Source: Ulva prolifera (Eukaryota; Chlorophyta; Ulvophyceae; Ulvales; Ulvaceae). Taken from it: 64,000 bases of DNA. This document shows positions 1 to 11,425 of this stretch, in pieces. The notes beneath the pieces were generated by a model. It was not told where the DNA came from. It saw nothing but the letters and a program-made list of their open reading frames with translations, and made no database searches. Position numbers and translations under genes: made by a program. The stretch is from the NCBI GenBank assembly GCA_023078555.1, contig CM041198.1, positions 3,147,354 to 3,211,353 on the forward strand, written 5' to 3'. Positions within the stretch are counted from its first letter, which is position 1. Every line of letters starts with the position of its first letter.

Positions 1-919
1 CGCATGCCTCCCTTCTGACGCCTGCCTTAGAGGCGTTTGTTACGTGCCTACGTGCAATGAACAGCATCACCGACTGGGCGCTTGTGAGGGTGATGCTGAG
101 GCAGGCGCGCCCCTCACTGTGCACACCAGAAACCACAATACGATACATCATACATCGTATCAAGCTGACGCAGGGTGAACACTGCAGGCTCGGGGCCCTT
201 GCTTCTGGTTTGGGGCAGCCTCGAGTTGCAAGCACTACACAGTCATGGCTCAAGTGACGGGACTGCTGGCCTCCATCTCCCTGGCCAGAACAACCGTGCT
301 GCTGCTGTTCGTCCAGTCATCTTACAAGATGAATCATCCGACCGGGCGCAGGTGTGTGCCCGACACCAGCCAAGCATCCCGGTGAATGGCATATGGGGCT
401 GCATGTCCCGCTTGCGGCGCCAGTATTGTGGCCAGAGGCTCCCTGGGTTCTGCACCAGCTCGCGAGGAACAGCATGAAAGCGTGCCTTTATTCGCTGCGT
501 GCCTTCCAGGCTGGTCATTGCGGGGCGCGTCGTCTCGCTGGTCTGTGACCTTGGCATCGTCCTGATCAGCCTCCTCAAGCTGTACTCAGACACCAGCATC
601 CCAGACGCCGTCGGCGCGACCGGCGAGGCGGCTGCGATCCACAAGGAGATCACCTTCACATTCATGTCCTGTGCGCTCTCTGTCGCGTCGTTCTTGGCTT
701 CGATGATCGGCCTGCGCAAGCTGCTCCACGGAATGCAGCAGTCGCTGTGGCGTTCGTCTGCCGGGCTCAGGAGGGCCATCGGTACGAGGGTCGTTCCCGT
801 GGTGCGATGTCGCACCAGCAGCCACGGCCTGTATGGCCGGCGGTGTTGACGCTGTCGGCAGCACCGTCTTGGGCCGCCTCGTAGCATTTTCAGGGCTGCA
901 AGCCCAGATTTGGACCTGA
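1..919 (+). CDS. multi-pass membrane protein, 5'-truncated by window edge
   Basis: Four exons join with matching phases: <1-83, 188-351, 510-781 and 894-919 (stop TGA). Donors are GTGAGG, GTGTGT and GTACGA; acceptors end in TGCAG, TCCAG and TTCAG. About 180 residues are visible. At least three hydrophobic helices stand out: one in exon 2 (LASISLARTTVLLLF), and two in exon 3 (RVVSLVCDLGIVLISLL and SCALSVASFLASMIGL). A short basic tail ends in LQAQIWT. The arrangement of a C-terminal membrane hairpin is loosely like PEX11-type peroxisomal proteins, but I see no diagnostic motif, so the family is left open. The start codon lies outside the window. The phase agreement across all three introns is the main support that this is a real gene. 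Confidence 0.6.
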
Positions 920-3900
920 GTTACACCTGACTGTAGTACCGTGGTGCGGTGCAGGGCCCTCCGCTGCATGCTGGCTGCCAGCACTCTGCCACACTCAACA
1001 AGCATGGAGAGCTGGCAGTGCTGTCTGGGGATGTGGTGGCCTTGGACAGCCAGACACACGGCCCCGGTGCATCTCGAGGGGCTCACTCTCTGGACATCGA
1101 CATCGATGCGCAGCCTCATGCCGATGACAGCGACAAGGTGAACCATGTGGACACGCAGAGTGTCGTGCCGGCAGACTCACTCGGCTAGACCAGGCACGCC
1201 TTCTGTGCAAGTGAGCCCAGAGCAGAACCTACAGGAGTCTATGTGTCCATGGATGTATATGGTGTCTATATGTGTCCATGGATGTATATGGTGTGACAAG
1301 GACAAAGGTGGCGAGGCGGGCAGCACCGCGGAAGAAGCAAGCAGATCAAGTACACACCCAGAAACCCGGTCAAGTGGGATGGTTATGGTGTCATTGCGAC
1401 AAAAAGAACGGTTCCCGCGGAAGAGAAAGGATGGTGTCCATGGGCGTCCAGTGGCAAAAGAGGTTGTCGCATTGCATGGTGCATGTGAGAGCACACAGCC
1501 GTGTGTTGAGGGCATGATAGTGCGCTGTTGCAGGCTGTGCGGTGTGCTGCAGACTGCGCGACTGCATCACCCGCATGTTACCGCGACGGTGTCGGGAGGT
1601 GCTCATGGAGGTGGAGGATGGCCGTGCGCACGCTGGTGAAGCGTGCCTGCCTTGAGAACTGACCGCGGCAGTCCTGGAAATGTTGTGATGCGCCCGCGTG
1701 CAGACAACCCTGGGTATGGCATGGACCGTATTGCTTTTGATAGATAGGACAAACTGGGGTGAGGGACAGCATTGCTACTGCATGGGCCGACACTGACCCC
1801 GCTGCTGACCAAGGTTTTCAAGGCTTCGATACAGTGACAGAGGTGCAGCTACAGAAGTGTGGCCAGTATGATTCTCGCTGCAGGCGACCGCTGGATGGTC
1901 AGGCCGTGCAGCACTGTTGATCGATGCGGGCCCGGCGGACATGTCCGACAGGGCTCAGCTGCATTGAGACCGCTGTGAAACTGTGAAAAAAAAAAAAACT
2001 GTTGGTCAGTGTGTCACAAAGGGCACAGCCAGCGAGGCAGTTGGCCAGTGTGTTCTAATCATGGCATGAGCAGTATGTGACTGGTGCTGGTGCAGCAGGC
2101 AGGTTGGCTCTGTGGCGTGTTTGTCAGCGTGTTCGGTTTGTTTGGAGTCGCCCAGAGTGTGGCCACTGCAGATGTGCTGACCTACTGCTGGTATAACGAG
2201 GGACTGGTCAGAACCTGCACTCGGCCCCGAGTCACAGGCACAAGTTCTCGGGCAGCGCTCTCTCAGCTTTACCGCTCAGGGCAGTTGGCACATGCACGTA
2301 CTGTGCCTTTGTGTCACGCCATGTAAGAGAGACAGGGCACAGCTCTGAATTATCAGCGACATGTATGGCTTGCTAGCTGGCATGACCTGGGCCAGTGGCT
2401 GGCACGGCAGCTGTATGTGAAGTGACGGAATTCTGGGTAAACTTAGCCATATCCTTGAAAGAACATCGACAACTCCTGAGGACTGGGGGCACTTGCCGAA
2501 GGTGTTATGGAATGCCGTAGCAGTCCTGGCATATTGGGACAGTGGCCAGAGGGCACACCTAGCCGTGGTGTTGTCATGTCAACATGTATTGAATAACGTA
2601 CTGTTTATAAGGACTACGTCTGTTACATGCTACGGACAGAGCTACCTTGTAACCGAGGTACACCATTCGATCCGTTTCAGAAGGGGTACACCACCTGGAA
2701 CACCGTATGTGGCCTGCAGAGGCTCATGCGTGGCTGAACGCACGAGTCCCAGCATGCTTCCTGAATCTGTGTGTGCATGGCTGACATTGGATGCATGATG
2801 GCGGTGGGCATCCCCTCGATGGGGAGGTAGCATGTTACAATGGCACAGAAGCGGCGGCAGGCATGCCCGCAGGAGCCAAGCTGGTATGTGCGCATCAGCC
2901 ATCGCCTGCAACCCGCTGTCGGCCCACCTGGCCTGTTCTGTGCAGCGGCGCTTGCTGAAGTGGTCGGATATGCTGTGCTGCTGGTGGACAGCAGACTGAT
3001 GCGTATGAAGCGCCAGCACCGGACCCAGACGACCTGCACCCCCACGTAAGATACGCAAAAACAAGGGGACAGATCTGCGCGGAAGCATGGACCCAGAGGT
3101 GGCCATGTCGCGCAGGCACCTGCATGCGCCTGCTGTGAATGCCCAGGTCGAGATAGCGTAGATGACTGGCGGTGTGGTGTGAACGGTTCACATGCATGCG
3201 GCGCATGATTCCATGCGACCACATCACAGGCCGATCCACGGCGCTGTCTCCACTGGTATGTGCAGCAGCCGAGCTGCTTATTGCATTGTGGCCACCAGGC
3301 CCACGCTGATCACATCGCATGCATGGGCGGCCCCAGCCCTGCCGCGAAGAGACTTGCACCCCCCACCCCTCAGCTGGTGCAAGCCAGCATGCCTAGAGGG
3401 TCAGCTTGAGACAACACCCACATAGTTGGGGTCTAATACATGAAAACACAGCATACACTGGCGGCACATTCAGTGGGCGAACACCCCACAACCACCACAG
3501 TCTGTCACCACCATCTGCCACAGCCACTGCAGGGCTACACATGAGGGGCCTTGGCGGCTGTGCGACGCCTTCAGCGCATCAGCTGCTGCCAATCACACGC
3601 ATCATTCGCAGACGCCACCATGCGATCATGCATCCGTGCGGCAACACGCCGATGTCGCCAGATTCGGTCGCGCTCCGGCCGTGCCATCTGCCGCAGTCGC
3701 GGCGCGACCGCTCCGGCCACAGCGCCGGATCCCCCCAAACACATGCACAGCACAGCACACGGGCCCTAGCGCGCAGCACGCACAGCACACAGCATGCGCA
3801 CCACACAGGGTCCACGTCATCGGCCCGATCCGACCGCGTGACCCGACCATTCACCGCGGGCCCTCGGCTCTCGGGCGAGTCTGCAGCCGAGCGGCACGCA

Positions 3901-4150
3901 CGGCTGATCACCGCAGGCCCAAACATGCGCCGCGACGGCCCGCTCCAGCGGACTCAACCCTGACCCACCACACCTCCCCATCCCGTGTGCGTTGACACGT
4001 ACCAGCACTCGCGCAAACCCACCGGTGCAGCCCGTTCCAGCAGACACACACCCTATCAGGGACGCGCCATCAGCGGATGCGAACCCTGGCGCATCACACC
4101 GTTCCTCATCACGCGCGTGTTGCACAGCAGCGCGGCTCGCCGGGCATCGA
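920..4150. other. intergenic stretch without a supportable gene
   Basis: Several open frames over 60 codons occur on both strands, but none has splice-compatible neighbours or family resemblance. A roughly 28 bp unit (core TGTCCATGGATGTATATGG) is repeated in tandem around 1240-1296, and an A-run lies near 1985-1997. The 3400-4150 part is GC-rich with CACAGCACGCACAGCAC-type simple repeats, and holds the downstream flank of the DCAF11-like gene that ends at 4151. Confidence 0.4.
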
Positions 4151-7100
4151 TCACCAGTAGTCATGCACCAGCATCGACGGCGAGAAGGTGCGTCCCTGTC
4201 GCGGCCCCCACTCCACTATGCTCCCGTCCCACGACACGCTCACCAACTGCTGCCGGTGCGGGTGCCAGCTGCAGTCCCGCACGACGTCCGCGTGGTGCCG
4301 CAGCTCATGCTGCACGTGGCCGGTGACCGTGTCGTACACATACACGCTGCCGTCCGCGGAGCCGGTGTAGATGCATCGGCCGCCGGTCGTCGCGGCGGGG
4401 GCCCAGTACGCGCGGATCAGGGTTTGGAGGACCTTGTGGCCACGGAAGGTCATGATGCTGTTGTCGATCGGCCGCTGCGGCACCATGCCGGCGTGCGGGT
4501 ATTCGTGCCAGCGGTAGTCGAAGTGGCTTAGGGAGCACTGCATGACGGCCCGGGGGGTGACTGGCAGGATGGCCAGACACAGAACGCCGAAGTGGAATCG
4601 GGAATGTCGTGTCTGGGATGTTGTGAATGCGGACAGGTGGGGAAGCGGCGGGGGTTGTGATGCGGAGGAGGCTCTTGAGTCCCACATCAGCGGCGCACAG
4701 CAGCGGATGCAGGTGCGGTGACGGGGGCTACGTGCGGCGTTGCTCTCGGCAGGATATGCAGCGGAAACAAAGGCGAGGTTGTGCGGGGCGAGGCAGGCGG
4801 GCAGTGCGGGACCCATGCATGCACGCGTGGGCACAAGCCGCCGCAGCCCCCACGCTCTGCGGAACTTGAAGCACCGCCAGCCATCACATTTGCGATGTAT
4901 AGGCAAATTCATGGGCTTTTCACAGCAACAGCCGCCATGCTCACGCGTGCGGCACCGGTCAAGGGCCTGGGGGCGGGGGCATCGCACCAGGTCCTGTTGA
5001 GGGATGACCTTGGATCCGGGGGTCATGTTGCGCAGGTCCCAAAGCCGCACGGTCGAGTCTTTCGCGTTGGAGATGACAAAGCGGCCGTCCCCGCGCGCGT
5101 CCACGTGCGTGACGCCCTCGGTGTGGCCCAGCAGCTGCCCCTCCGGCCGCGCCACGTCGCCGCGCATCGTGCGCCTGCACCGGCACTCCGTGTCACAGCA
5201 CGCACAGCACGCACAGCACACGCAGCCCCATACAGGCCAGGCAGATGGAGGCTCGAGGGTGTGTCGGCGAAAGATCCAGGCGGGTGTGGTGAAGAGTATG
5301 GTTCGCAAAAGGGCATGGTTTTTTGCATGGTTTGTCGAGTGTCTATCAAGTATTCAAATATTTTTTAGTAACTATTAAAACAATATTGCTTTATGAACAT
5401 TTGTTGGTATAGTCGCGCATTTTTTTGCATGGTAAAGTAAAAGTAAATCTAAATTTACTGAGCCGTAACCTATTGGACATTGAAAAATCCGAGTGAACGG
5501 GACCACATATGCCGGTTTTGCATGGTTTGCCTCGAGGTTTTGTGGTTGACCGGGATGCGGTCACAGCCGCATAGCGAATAGTCAGCCCTGCAGCTGCAAA
5601 GAACCTGGCTGGCCGCGGCCAGGGGCAAGCAGCATATCTACCTACTAGAGGATTACCTCGACTGCTTATCAGAGACAAACATCCCAGTGCATCGTAAGGG
5701 TGGGGGGGAACTTTGATAATCCGATATCATACTCGCACAGCCGATGACTGACACTGGAATGGCAGCAAAGTGACACAATTGTTTGGGGGGGGGGGGGGGG
5801 GGGGCACCGGTCGTGGAGGAAGAGGCGCGAATCGTCCGACCCCGACACAAGCAGGTTGCCGCTCTCGTCGGCAAAGGCGACGGCATTGACGTCGTCGTCG
5901 TGGCAGCCCGCGGCCGCGAGGCGCCGCTCTGCCGCGAGGTCGTAGAGGATGATGCCCGGCTGGGAGGTGCCTGCCGCGACGATGCTGTCCGAGGGCGACC
6001 ACGCCAGCGACCACACGCCTACACTCATACGCACCGCCGACCCCGCCTACAGAAAACGAAATGATCCACATGAAGATATGCTATAAATTGTGTAGAAACA
6101 TTAATCCGATATATCCACAACAGTGAAACCATTAGCTACAACACGAATTGTACAATATCGGATGGGCTTGCAGCCACCAGACGGGAATTGTTGGCTTGCA
6201 TGGACCGGGCCACTTGACCAGACCCTACCGCCAGCTGCGACCATGCGAACAGCTCCGGCTCGCAGGTGGCATGGCAGGAAGAGCAAGCAGGCATCACAGC
6301 GGGAAGTTCGCACCAGGAAGTCGACCTCCTCGTGGACCTCGGTGATGTTGGAGACGCTGTGCACGACGTCGTCCGCGCCGCCGGCGCCGATGCGCACGAG
6401 GTGGGCCTGCGGGGAGATGCTGCTGTACAGCAGGAAGCCGCTGTCGCGGGAGATCGCGGTGTCTGTGACCGTCCACCGGAAGCGCCGCACCTCGACGTCC
6501 TTGCGCAGCCGGAAGTCGTCCCTGCACGTGCTGCGTGCTGTGGTGAGAGCGTGTTACAGGGATACGCTAGAGAAGGCCTGCGGGCGTCCGAGTCAGGTTG
6601 TGATACGTTCTGCGTGCTGCGTGCTGTGGTGAGGGTGTGTCACGGAGCCACACCCGCGCAGATCTCCAGGCGACAGGATGTGATACGTCCGAGCGACCCC
6701 AAGGACCTGCTCTGTGCTGTGTGCTGACCGTGCTGCAGTGACGTGCTGCGCAAGCTGCTGCAGCTCGCTTGCGCTGTGTGCTGACCGTGCTGCGGTGATG
6801 TGCTGCGCAAGCTGCTGCAGCTCGCTTGCGCTGTGCTGGCTGCTCCGGGGCCGAGTGCGCTGTGGCTGGGGCTCAGGATGCAGAAGGGCACGTGCTATGT
6901 GCTGTGACCAGCGGCACGTCACGGCGCAGCACACAGCACGTGCTCGACAGTGGCAGGGACTAGCAGTGGCAGGGAAACCCTGGCAGTGACACATAGGAGG
7001 GAATGTTGGATGTCTTGGCTTGAGTGGCTCACGCGAGATGCACTGAAGGCAGCGCTTCAGACAAGCACACCGCCTCAGGTACACCACACAGCCGTTCCAG

Positions 7101-9730
7101 CGGGGTCCTGTTGCTCGCGCAGCACCCGTTTGGGCGTGGCCACAGGGGCGCACCCGGTCGTGTCAAACACGCGGAGCCGCCGGTCCTGGTACGCGGCAAC
7201 AAACAGGTCCCCCCGCTGGGAGAACTTCCCGATGTACGCCTTGGCCGCGCGCGCCTCGATCTCGCGCACGCGCTCCACCGGCGGGTGCGCGATCGCCGCG
7301 AGGTGGCGCTGCTGCGCCCGGTTCCAGCCACCGCGCCCTGCACCAACATAGAGCACCGCCTCGGACGTCCGAACCTGCGCCGTGCGCGCCCCACACCACA
7401 GCCCGCATTTGCGCATCAACACTGGCATGAGGTGACGCTGTCCTCGGCCCTCCGCACACAGCACGCAGCGCACAGCACGCAGCCCGGGCGAGCGCACCGT
7501 CGTGGCCACACTCGCGGCTGTGCAGCATGCATGCGACGTTGGGCTGCGGGGGGATGACGTGGCCGGCCTTGTCGCCTCCGGCGCCGTCCCCCTCCGCCGC
7601 CCCCGCCACCGCGCCTCCGGACCCCCCCTCCGCCGACTCGGACGCGCACCGCAGCCGCGCGGACCGCCGCGGAGAAACCGGGCCGCCGTCGCTCCCGACA
7701 TCCGCGGCCGCGCACGCGCCGCCGCGGCTGGCGCGCGCGCACTCCCCCGCCCCCCTCGGCGCGTCCTCACCCTGCTCGGACCCCCGGTCTGCCCGTCGCG
7801 CACGCGCCAGCCGCCGTGAGACCACCCGCTGCAGCCGGTGCTGCCAGCTCAGCACCCGGCCGGTGGCGCGGCCGCCCGCGCCAAAGCCGTCATCGCCCGT
7901 GCGCACGGTCTGCTCCAGGTCCTGCAGCCAAATGGGCCGCTGCCCCCGCGAGCGCCGCGTCCGCCGCGAGAGCTCTGCCTCCCCGCCCCCCTCCGCCCCC
8001 CCCGCCGGCCCCGCCTCGTCAGTGCAGAGGTCATGCATGGGCTGGTTGAGTTCGTCGAGGGATAGGGGTACCGGGGGGCACCGCGCCGGGAGGAGGTGGA
8101 CGCCGTGGCGCTGCGGGGGCAGGGGGTCGGTCACAGCGCGAAGCTCCACGCTGAGCTGGCCCTTGAGAAACGGCACCGGGCACGCCTCGACGAGAGGGGG
8201 GCCCTGCTGTGCCCTGCATGCACACCATGCATGTGGCTGTGTCCCGCATGCGGATGTCGCATACGGACCGCGACGCCGCCGGGCCGGTGTCCGGGGGGTG
8301 CATACAACTACATGTCTCTACTCGCGCTGAAAGGGTGTGCCTGCTCGAGCCGTCCTACGAATGACATCGCCGAGTAACAGGTCAAGGGGGGCGACGGCGG
8401 CGCGGAGCACCCTGGAGCGCTAGGCTGCTACAATCGCCTGGGTACGCCAGCAAAGGCGTCCCGCGATATACCTCCACATGTGCATGCTTGTACATGCAGC
8501 ACACGAAAGTGCAAGGGAACAGCCCGCATAGCACATGTGGTGGCTGTGATGTAGTCACGCATCTCCACGTACTGCATGACGGGCTCACGCAGACCCAGGC
8601 GAGACGTTGCCCGGTGCCAGTGTGAGGCTCCGCCGAGAGCTTGAGCAGCCCCGAAGGGTGCGGCGGCTGAGCAGTGCTGCCTTGCAGAGGCCTGTGTGCA
8701 CGCACACACGCTCGGCGTGAAAGGAATCCCTCCCCGTTAATTGCGCATGACTATACCTCACAGGCACTGCCCCCCTGGTCATACAAATTGGAGACCTGTT
8801 GGACAGCGTGGCTGCGTGCAGGGTGGTCGAGATTAGGGTATCGGCGCACCGTGCGTGGGATCTGCGGGCCTGCTGCGACGCAAGCAAGCGGTGCAGCCCC
8901 ACCCGGCTGAGCAGGCTGCCGACAAGCGTGCGCGTGTTGTAGCCCCCCCCACCGCCACTCTCCTGCGCCTCCTCATCCTCCTCGCCGTCCTCGTCATCGT
9001 CCCCCCATGCTTCCATGGCGCCGTCCTCGTCAGCGTCGTCCTCGTCGTCGTCGTCGCCGTCAGACCCCTGCAGCTCCGCGGCCACCTGCCACTCCTCGTC
9101 GCTGCTGCTGGCGAGTGCCGCGCCGTACCCTGCGCCGCCGCCGGCGCCGCCGCCGGCGTCGTCGCTGTCTTGGTTCCATGCGGCGAGGTGGAGGTGGGGA
9201 TCGTTGCCGGGTGCAGCGGGGGTGTCTGATGTGGACGGGGTGAGAGCCGAGTACTCGACTACGTCGAACTGAGGGGGTACCTCTTGGATGCTGTGGGGGG
9301 GGATGCCAAAGACCGGGGGCTCTGAATGCGAACGCTCTTCCGCTGCAGTCCCCGCGGGTGCGTGTACCACGGTCATGCCATGTTCACTGATCGTGGCGAG
9401 GTTGACCATGCTGCGCGGCTGGCCGTCCGGGTCGACGCCATTGATGCTGCTGCCTATGCCGGGGAGGTTGTCGCTGCGATGCGCGGCGGCGGCGGCGGGG
9501 GGTGCGACATCGTCAGCGTGTGGCTGCGGGGCGTGCCACAGCGCTGACGTGGCCTCCTCGCCACGGTACAGAAAGCTGTGCGCGACGTCGTAGATGTGCT
9601 CTTCCCCGTGAGGATCGAGGGGCAATTCATCCGACATACTGCTGTCTGCATAGGCGGCCATGGGGGAGTGGTGTGACGACACGGTCTCGCGGCTGAGAGT
9701 GCTGAGATAGCGTGCCGGTACAATGTGCAC
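4151..9730 (-). CDS. DCAF11: DCAF11/LEC14B-type WD40 substrate receptor (CUL4-DDB1)
   Basis: Seven exons, in transcript order: 9730-8850, 8213-7498, 7337-7154, 6521-6314, 6046-5808, 5174-4988, 4537-4151. All phases close and give 933 residues. Exon 1 and part of exon 2 (to about residue 530) form a long disordered, strongly acidic N-terminus with D/E runs and Gly tracts, ending in a helix like the one before the WD domain in DCAF11. The WD40 propeller fills about residues 560-933. It shows HEDDVNAVAFADES-like spacing (here HDDDVNAVAFADES), a WDxR box in VRLWDLRNM, and the C-terminal LTLIRAYWAP / SADGSVYVYD / RDCSWHP / VSWDGSIVEWG series typical of DCAF11 and plant LEC14B. In known members this protein recruits targets to CUL4-DDB1 ubiquitin ligase; that role is inferred here. 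An internal Met at 9661 is an alternative start. The N-terminus is longer than in the animal protein. Confidence 0.93.
5175..5807 (-). other. DCAF11-like intron 5 with poly-C run and inverted SINE-like insert
   Basis: This 633 bp intron opens (sense strand) with GTG followed by 20 C (G-run at 5785-5804). It then holds a partial copy, in sense orientation for the gene's minus strand, of the dispersed SINE-like repeat at about 5427-5510. A TTTTGCATGGTTTG motif occurs near 5322 and again near 5515, flanking the insert. Confidence 0.7.
5427..5510 (-). repeat. partial inverted copy of the SINE-like repeat
   Basis: On the minus strand: GGCATATGTGGTCCCGTTCA, CTCGGA, CAATGTCCAATAGG, TACGGCTCAGTAAATTTAGA and TTTACTTTTACTTTACC. 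These are in the same order as in the 62550 copy. It lies in the DCAF11-like intron 5. Confidence 0.85.
6706..6835. repeat. 62 bp tandem duplication inside DCAF11-like intron
   Basis: Two adjacent copies of a unit about 62 bp long (containing CTGTGTGCTGACCGTGCTGC and GCGCAAGCTGCTGCAGCTCG) differ at only a few bases. It lies in the intron 6522-7153 of the DCAF11-like gene, so it does not affect the protein. Confidence 0.85.
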
Positions 9731-9788
9731 CTCGCGCGATTGTCACCTCACCGAAGAAACAGGTCGCAAGGACCAGCGCCGCGGCAGT

Positions 9789-9800
9789 GTATATATAAAA
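9789..9800 (-). promoter_or_regulatory. TATA-like element upstream of the DCAF11-like start
   Basis: TATATATAAAA (plus strand) sits about 60 bp upstream of the proposed minus-strand ATG at 9730. The core is nearly symmetric, so it could serve the DCAF11-like gene on the minus strand or transcription to the right. No transcription start can be read from sequence alone. Confidence 0.35.
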
Positions 9801-10211
9801 GTAGTCTGTAGATGTGCCTGGCTCTTGGTCCTGCGGTATCGGGAAGCTGTCAGCGTGTCGCTGTCGTGACAGCAATGAGCGGCAACGCACAGCTTTCTCC
9901 GCAAGTTATCCTGCTGCATCGACGTGCACTACAACCATGACCACTTCCAATGGGCGAGTTTGAACACTGTGGACGCGACGAGCACTCAGAAAGTCACTGC
10001 TTGCGGACAGCATCCCGCCAACAGCGTGGACGAGTTGCGTGGCAAGGCCGCCCAGTAATCAGGCTTCAGCAGGCCAGGAAACTCACAATTTGGCGAATTG
10101 AAGTGCGACAACAATATCGCACGTTTCGCGTTGGCACGGCGTAGGTCTTGACAATCTGCAGGAGCGGGAACCACCCCATGCTGTGGAAGGCACACATTCT
10201 CGATACACAAC

Positions 10212-10508
10212 ATGCAATTTCTGTCTGTCTACAGCCATGCAAATAACATAGCGGTGGGCGCACTTTGTCCGCCTGTAAGCTCTCGCACAGCGTGCGCTGA
10301 AAGCTCGCCTGCAGACAAGCGCTGCGGCCTCGAGATCTGGTTGCGCAAAGCGTACGATGACAATGAAAACTATTTCAACGTGGCCGTCGGGAAGCGGCGC
10401 ACAGCGTCTGAGACACGCCTACTGCACACTGATTCAATGCGCGCACGGTCTTACGATGCAGAACACATGGGTCTGCTGCAGCGCTCGTCCGTGATCACCA
10501 GCAACTGA
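10212..10508 (+). CDS. probable eIF4E-family cap-binding protein, 3' part only
   Basis: The open frame contains MQFLSVYSHANNIAVGAL followed, after an insert, by LEIWLRKAYDDNENYFNVAVGKR (quoted in part: LEIWLRKAYDD) and ends YDAEHMGLLQRSSVITSN. This order matches the second half of eIF4E/4EHP proteins: the GxxF strand, the xIxGAVL strand, the IxIWxR strand with its cap-proximal Trp, the helix with IGKR, and the final Y-x-x-H-x-D segment. The 31-residue stretch between the strands may include a short intron of about 40 bp (GTAAGC at 10276 to TGCAG near 10314). I could not place the upstream exons with the PMWE and N-terminal Trp motifs, so the gene may be incomplete, decayed, or extend left toward 9900. 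The family call is an inference from motif order. Confidence 0.4.
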   Translation: MQFLSVYSHANNIAVGALCPPVSSRTACAESSPADKRCGLEIWLRKAYDDNENYFNVAVGKRRTASETRLLHTDSMRARSYDAEHMGLLQRSSVITSN

Positions 10509-11124
10509 GCACAGGCATTGGCAGCCTACTCCATTCTCCTCGCACACGTACGTTGCGCACGCGGCTGCTGTGTCGCCGGTGTCCGGCTCGCATGCCGGTG
10601 GCCTGTACAGCCTGCGCATGCATGCGCAGGCTTGCGGGGTGGTCCTGCAGTATGCATCGCCCGCCCGACGCACAGCTCTCGCAGGCTGCCAACGACACGG
10701 TGCATCACGGGCTGCCCTCCACTAACGCTTCCGGAGCCATCAGGCCGCGGCAGTGTCCCCCTCCTGCGCCATAGCTGCGCTCGAACGCTCCCCTGGCAGT
10801 CCTTGCAAGGACGCTCACCCGCCCAGCGCTGCACGGAGGACGCCTTTGCCGATGATCACGTCACGCTTGCTCTCGCACTGCTGCGTGCTCTCATCGCTTC
10901 AGGAACCACCACGTATGTCACAATGCTCTGGGCCTTTATCCGCTCCTGACGTCACCAGTCGTTCCATAGCTGTGGCAATCCAGTGGTATAGCTGGCCCCC
11001 CATGGCCAGGACATATCCCCACTACAAGGATGTGGGGTCCCACACAGCACCAAAGCACCCGCATACCAGCACACAGATGCCATTTAGCCGGTGCATACGG
11101 TGGTGGATTGAGTCGTGTGCCCAG

Positions 11125-11425
11125 GCATGTAGATTCGCTTCTGGACGTTCCTGCGGAGTACTTCATTGTGCGTCATAATGGCTTCGTGGAGTGGCTCCAT
11201 CAGAATCCATTGCAAGAGCCTCACGAGCGCCAGCTCATCAGAGCGTTCGAGAGTCGATTCAAGCGAACAGAAGCCAGGAAATGCGCGTCAGTTAAGTCAT
11301 ATGGACCTATTCAGTATTCTCAAGAAGATCTTTCGGACTCAGAAGATGAAGTTGAGCTCCTATGGGAGCGTGAGCTGCAACAACCCTTCCAAGAGGATGT
11401 TTCTAAGGCTACTATCAGCAGTTAG
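11125..11425 (+). CDS. terminal coding exon of an unidentified protein
   Basis: After a CCCAG acceptor, a clean frame of 100 codons runs to TAG. Its composition is protein-like: DVPAEYFIVRHNGFVEWL, then a basic stretch (FESRFKRTEARK), then an acidic one (SQEDLSDSEDEVELLWERE). I do not recognise the family, and no upstream exon could be joined with confidence. Another protein-like open frame lies downstream at 11683-12006 on the same strand (EKVLKGVQNFASRHTDVLA...) and could belong to the same or a second gene. Confidence 0.35.

Noticed and set aside
1..919. Assignment of the first gene to PEX11
   Set aside because: The C-terminal membrane hairpin is only superficially similar; no conserved PEX11 motif was seen.
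4538..4987. Continuous reading through the last DCAF11-like intron as coding sequence
   Set aside because: The 450 bp is divisible by three and open, but removing it joins PQQDL to CSLSHFDYRW exactly as in family members, and both splice motifs are strong.
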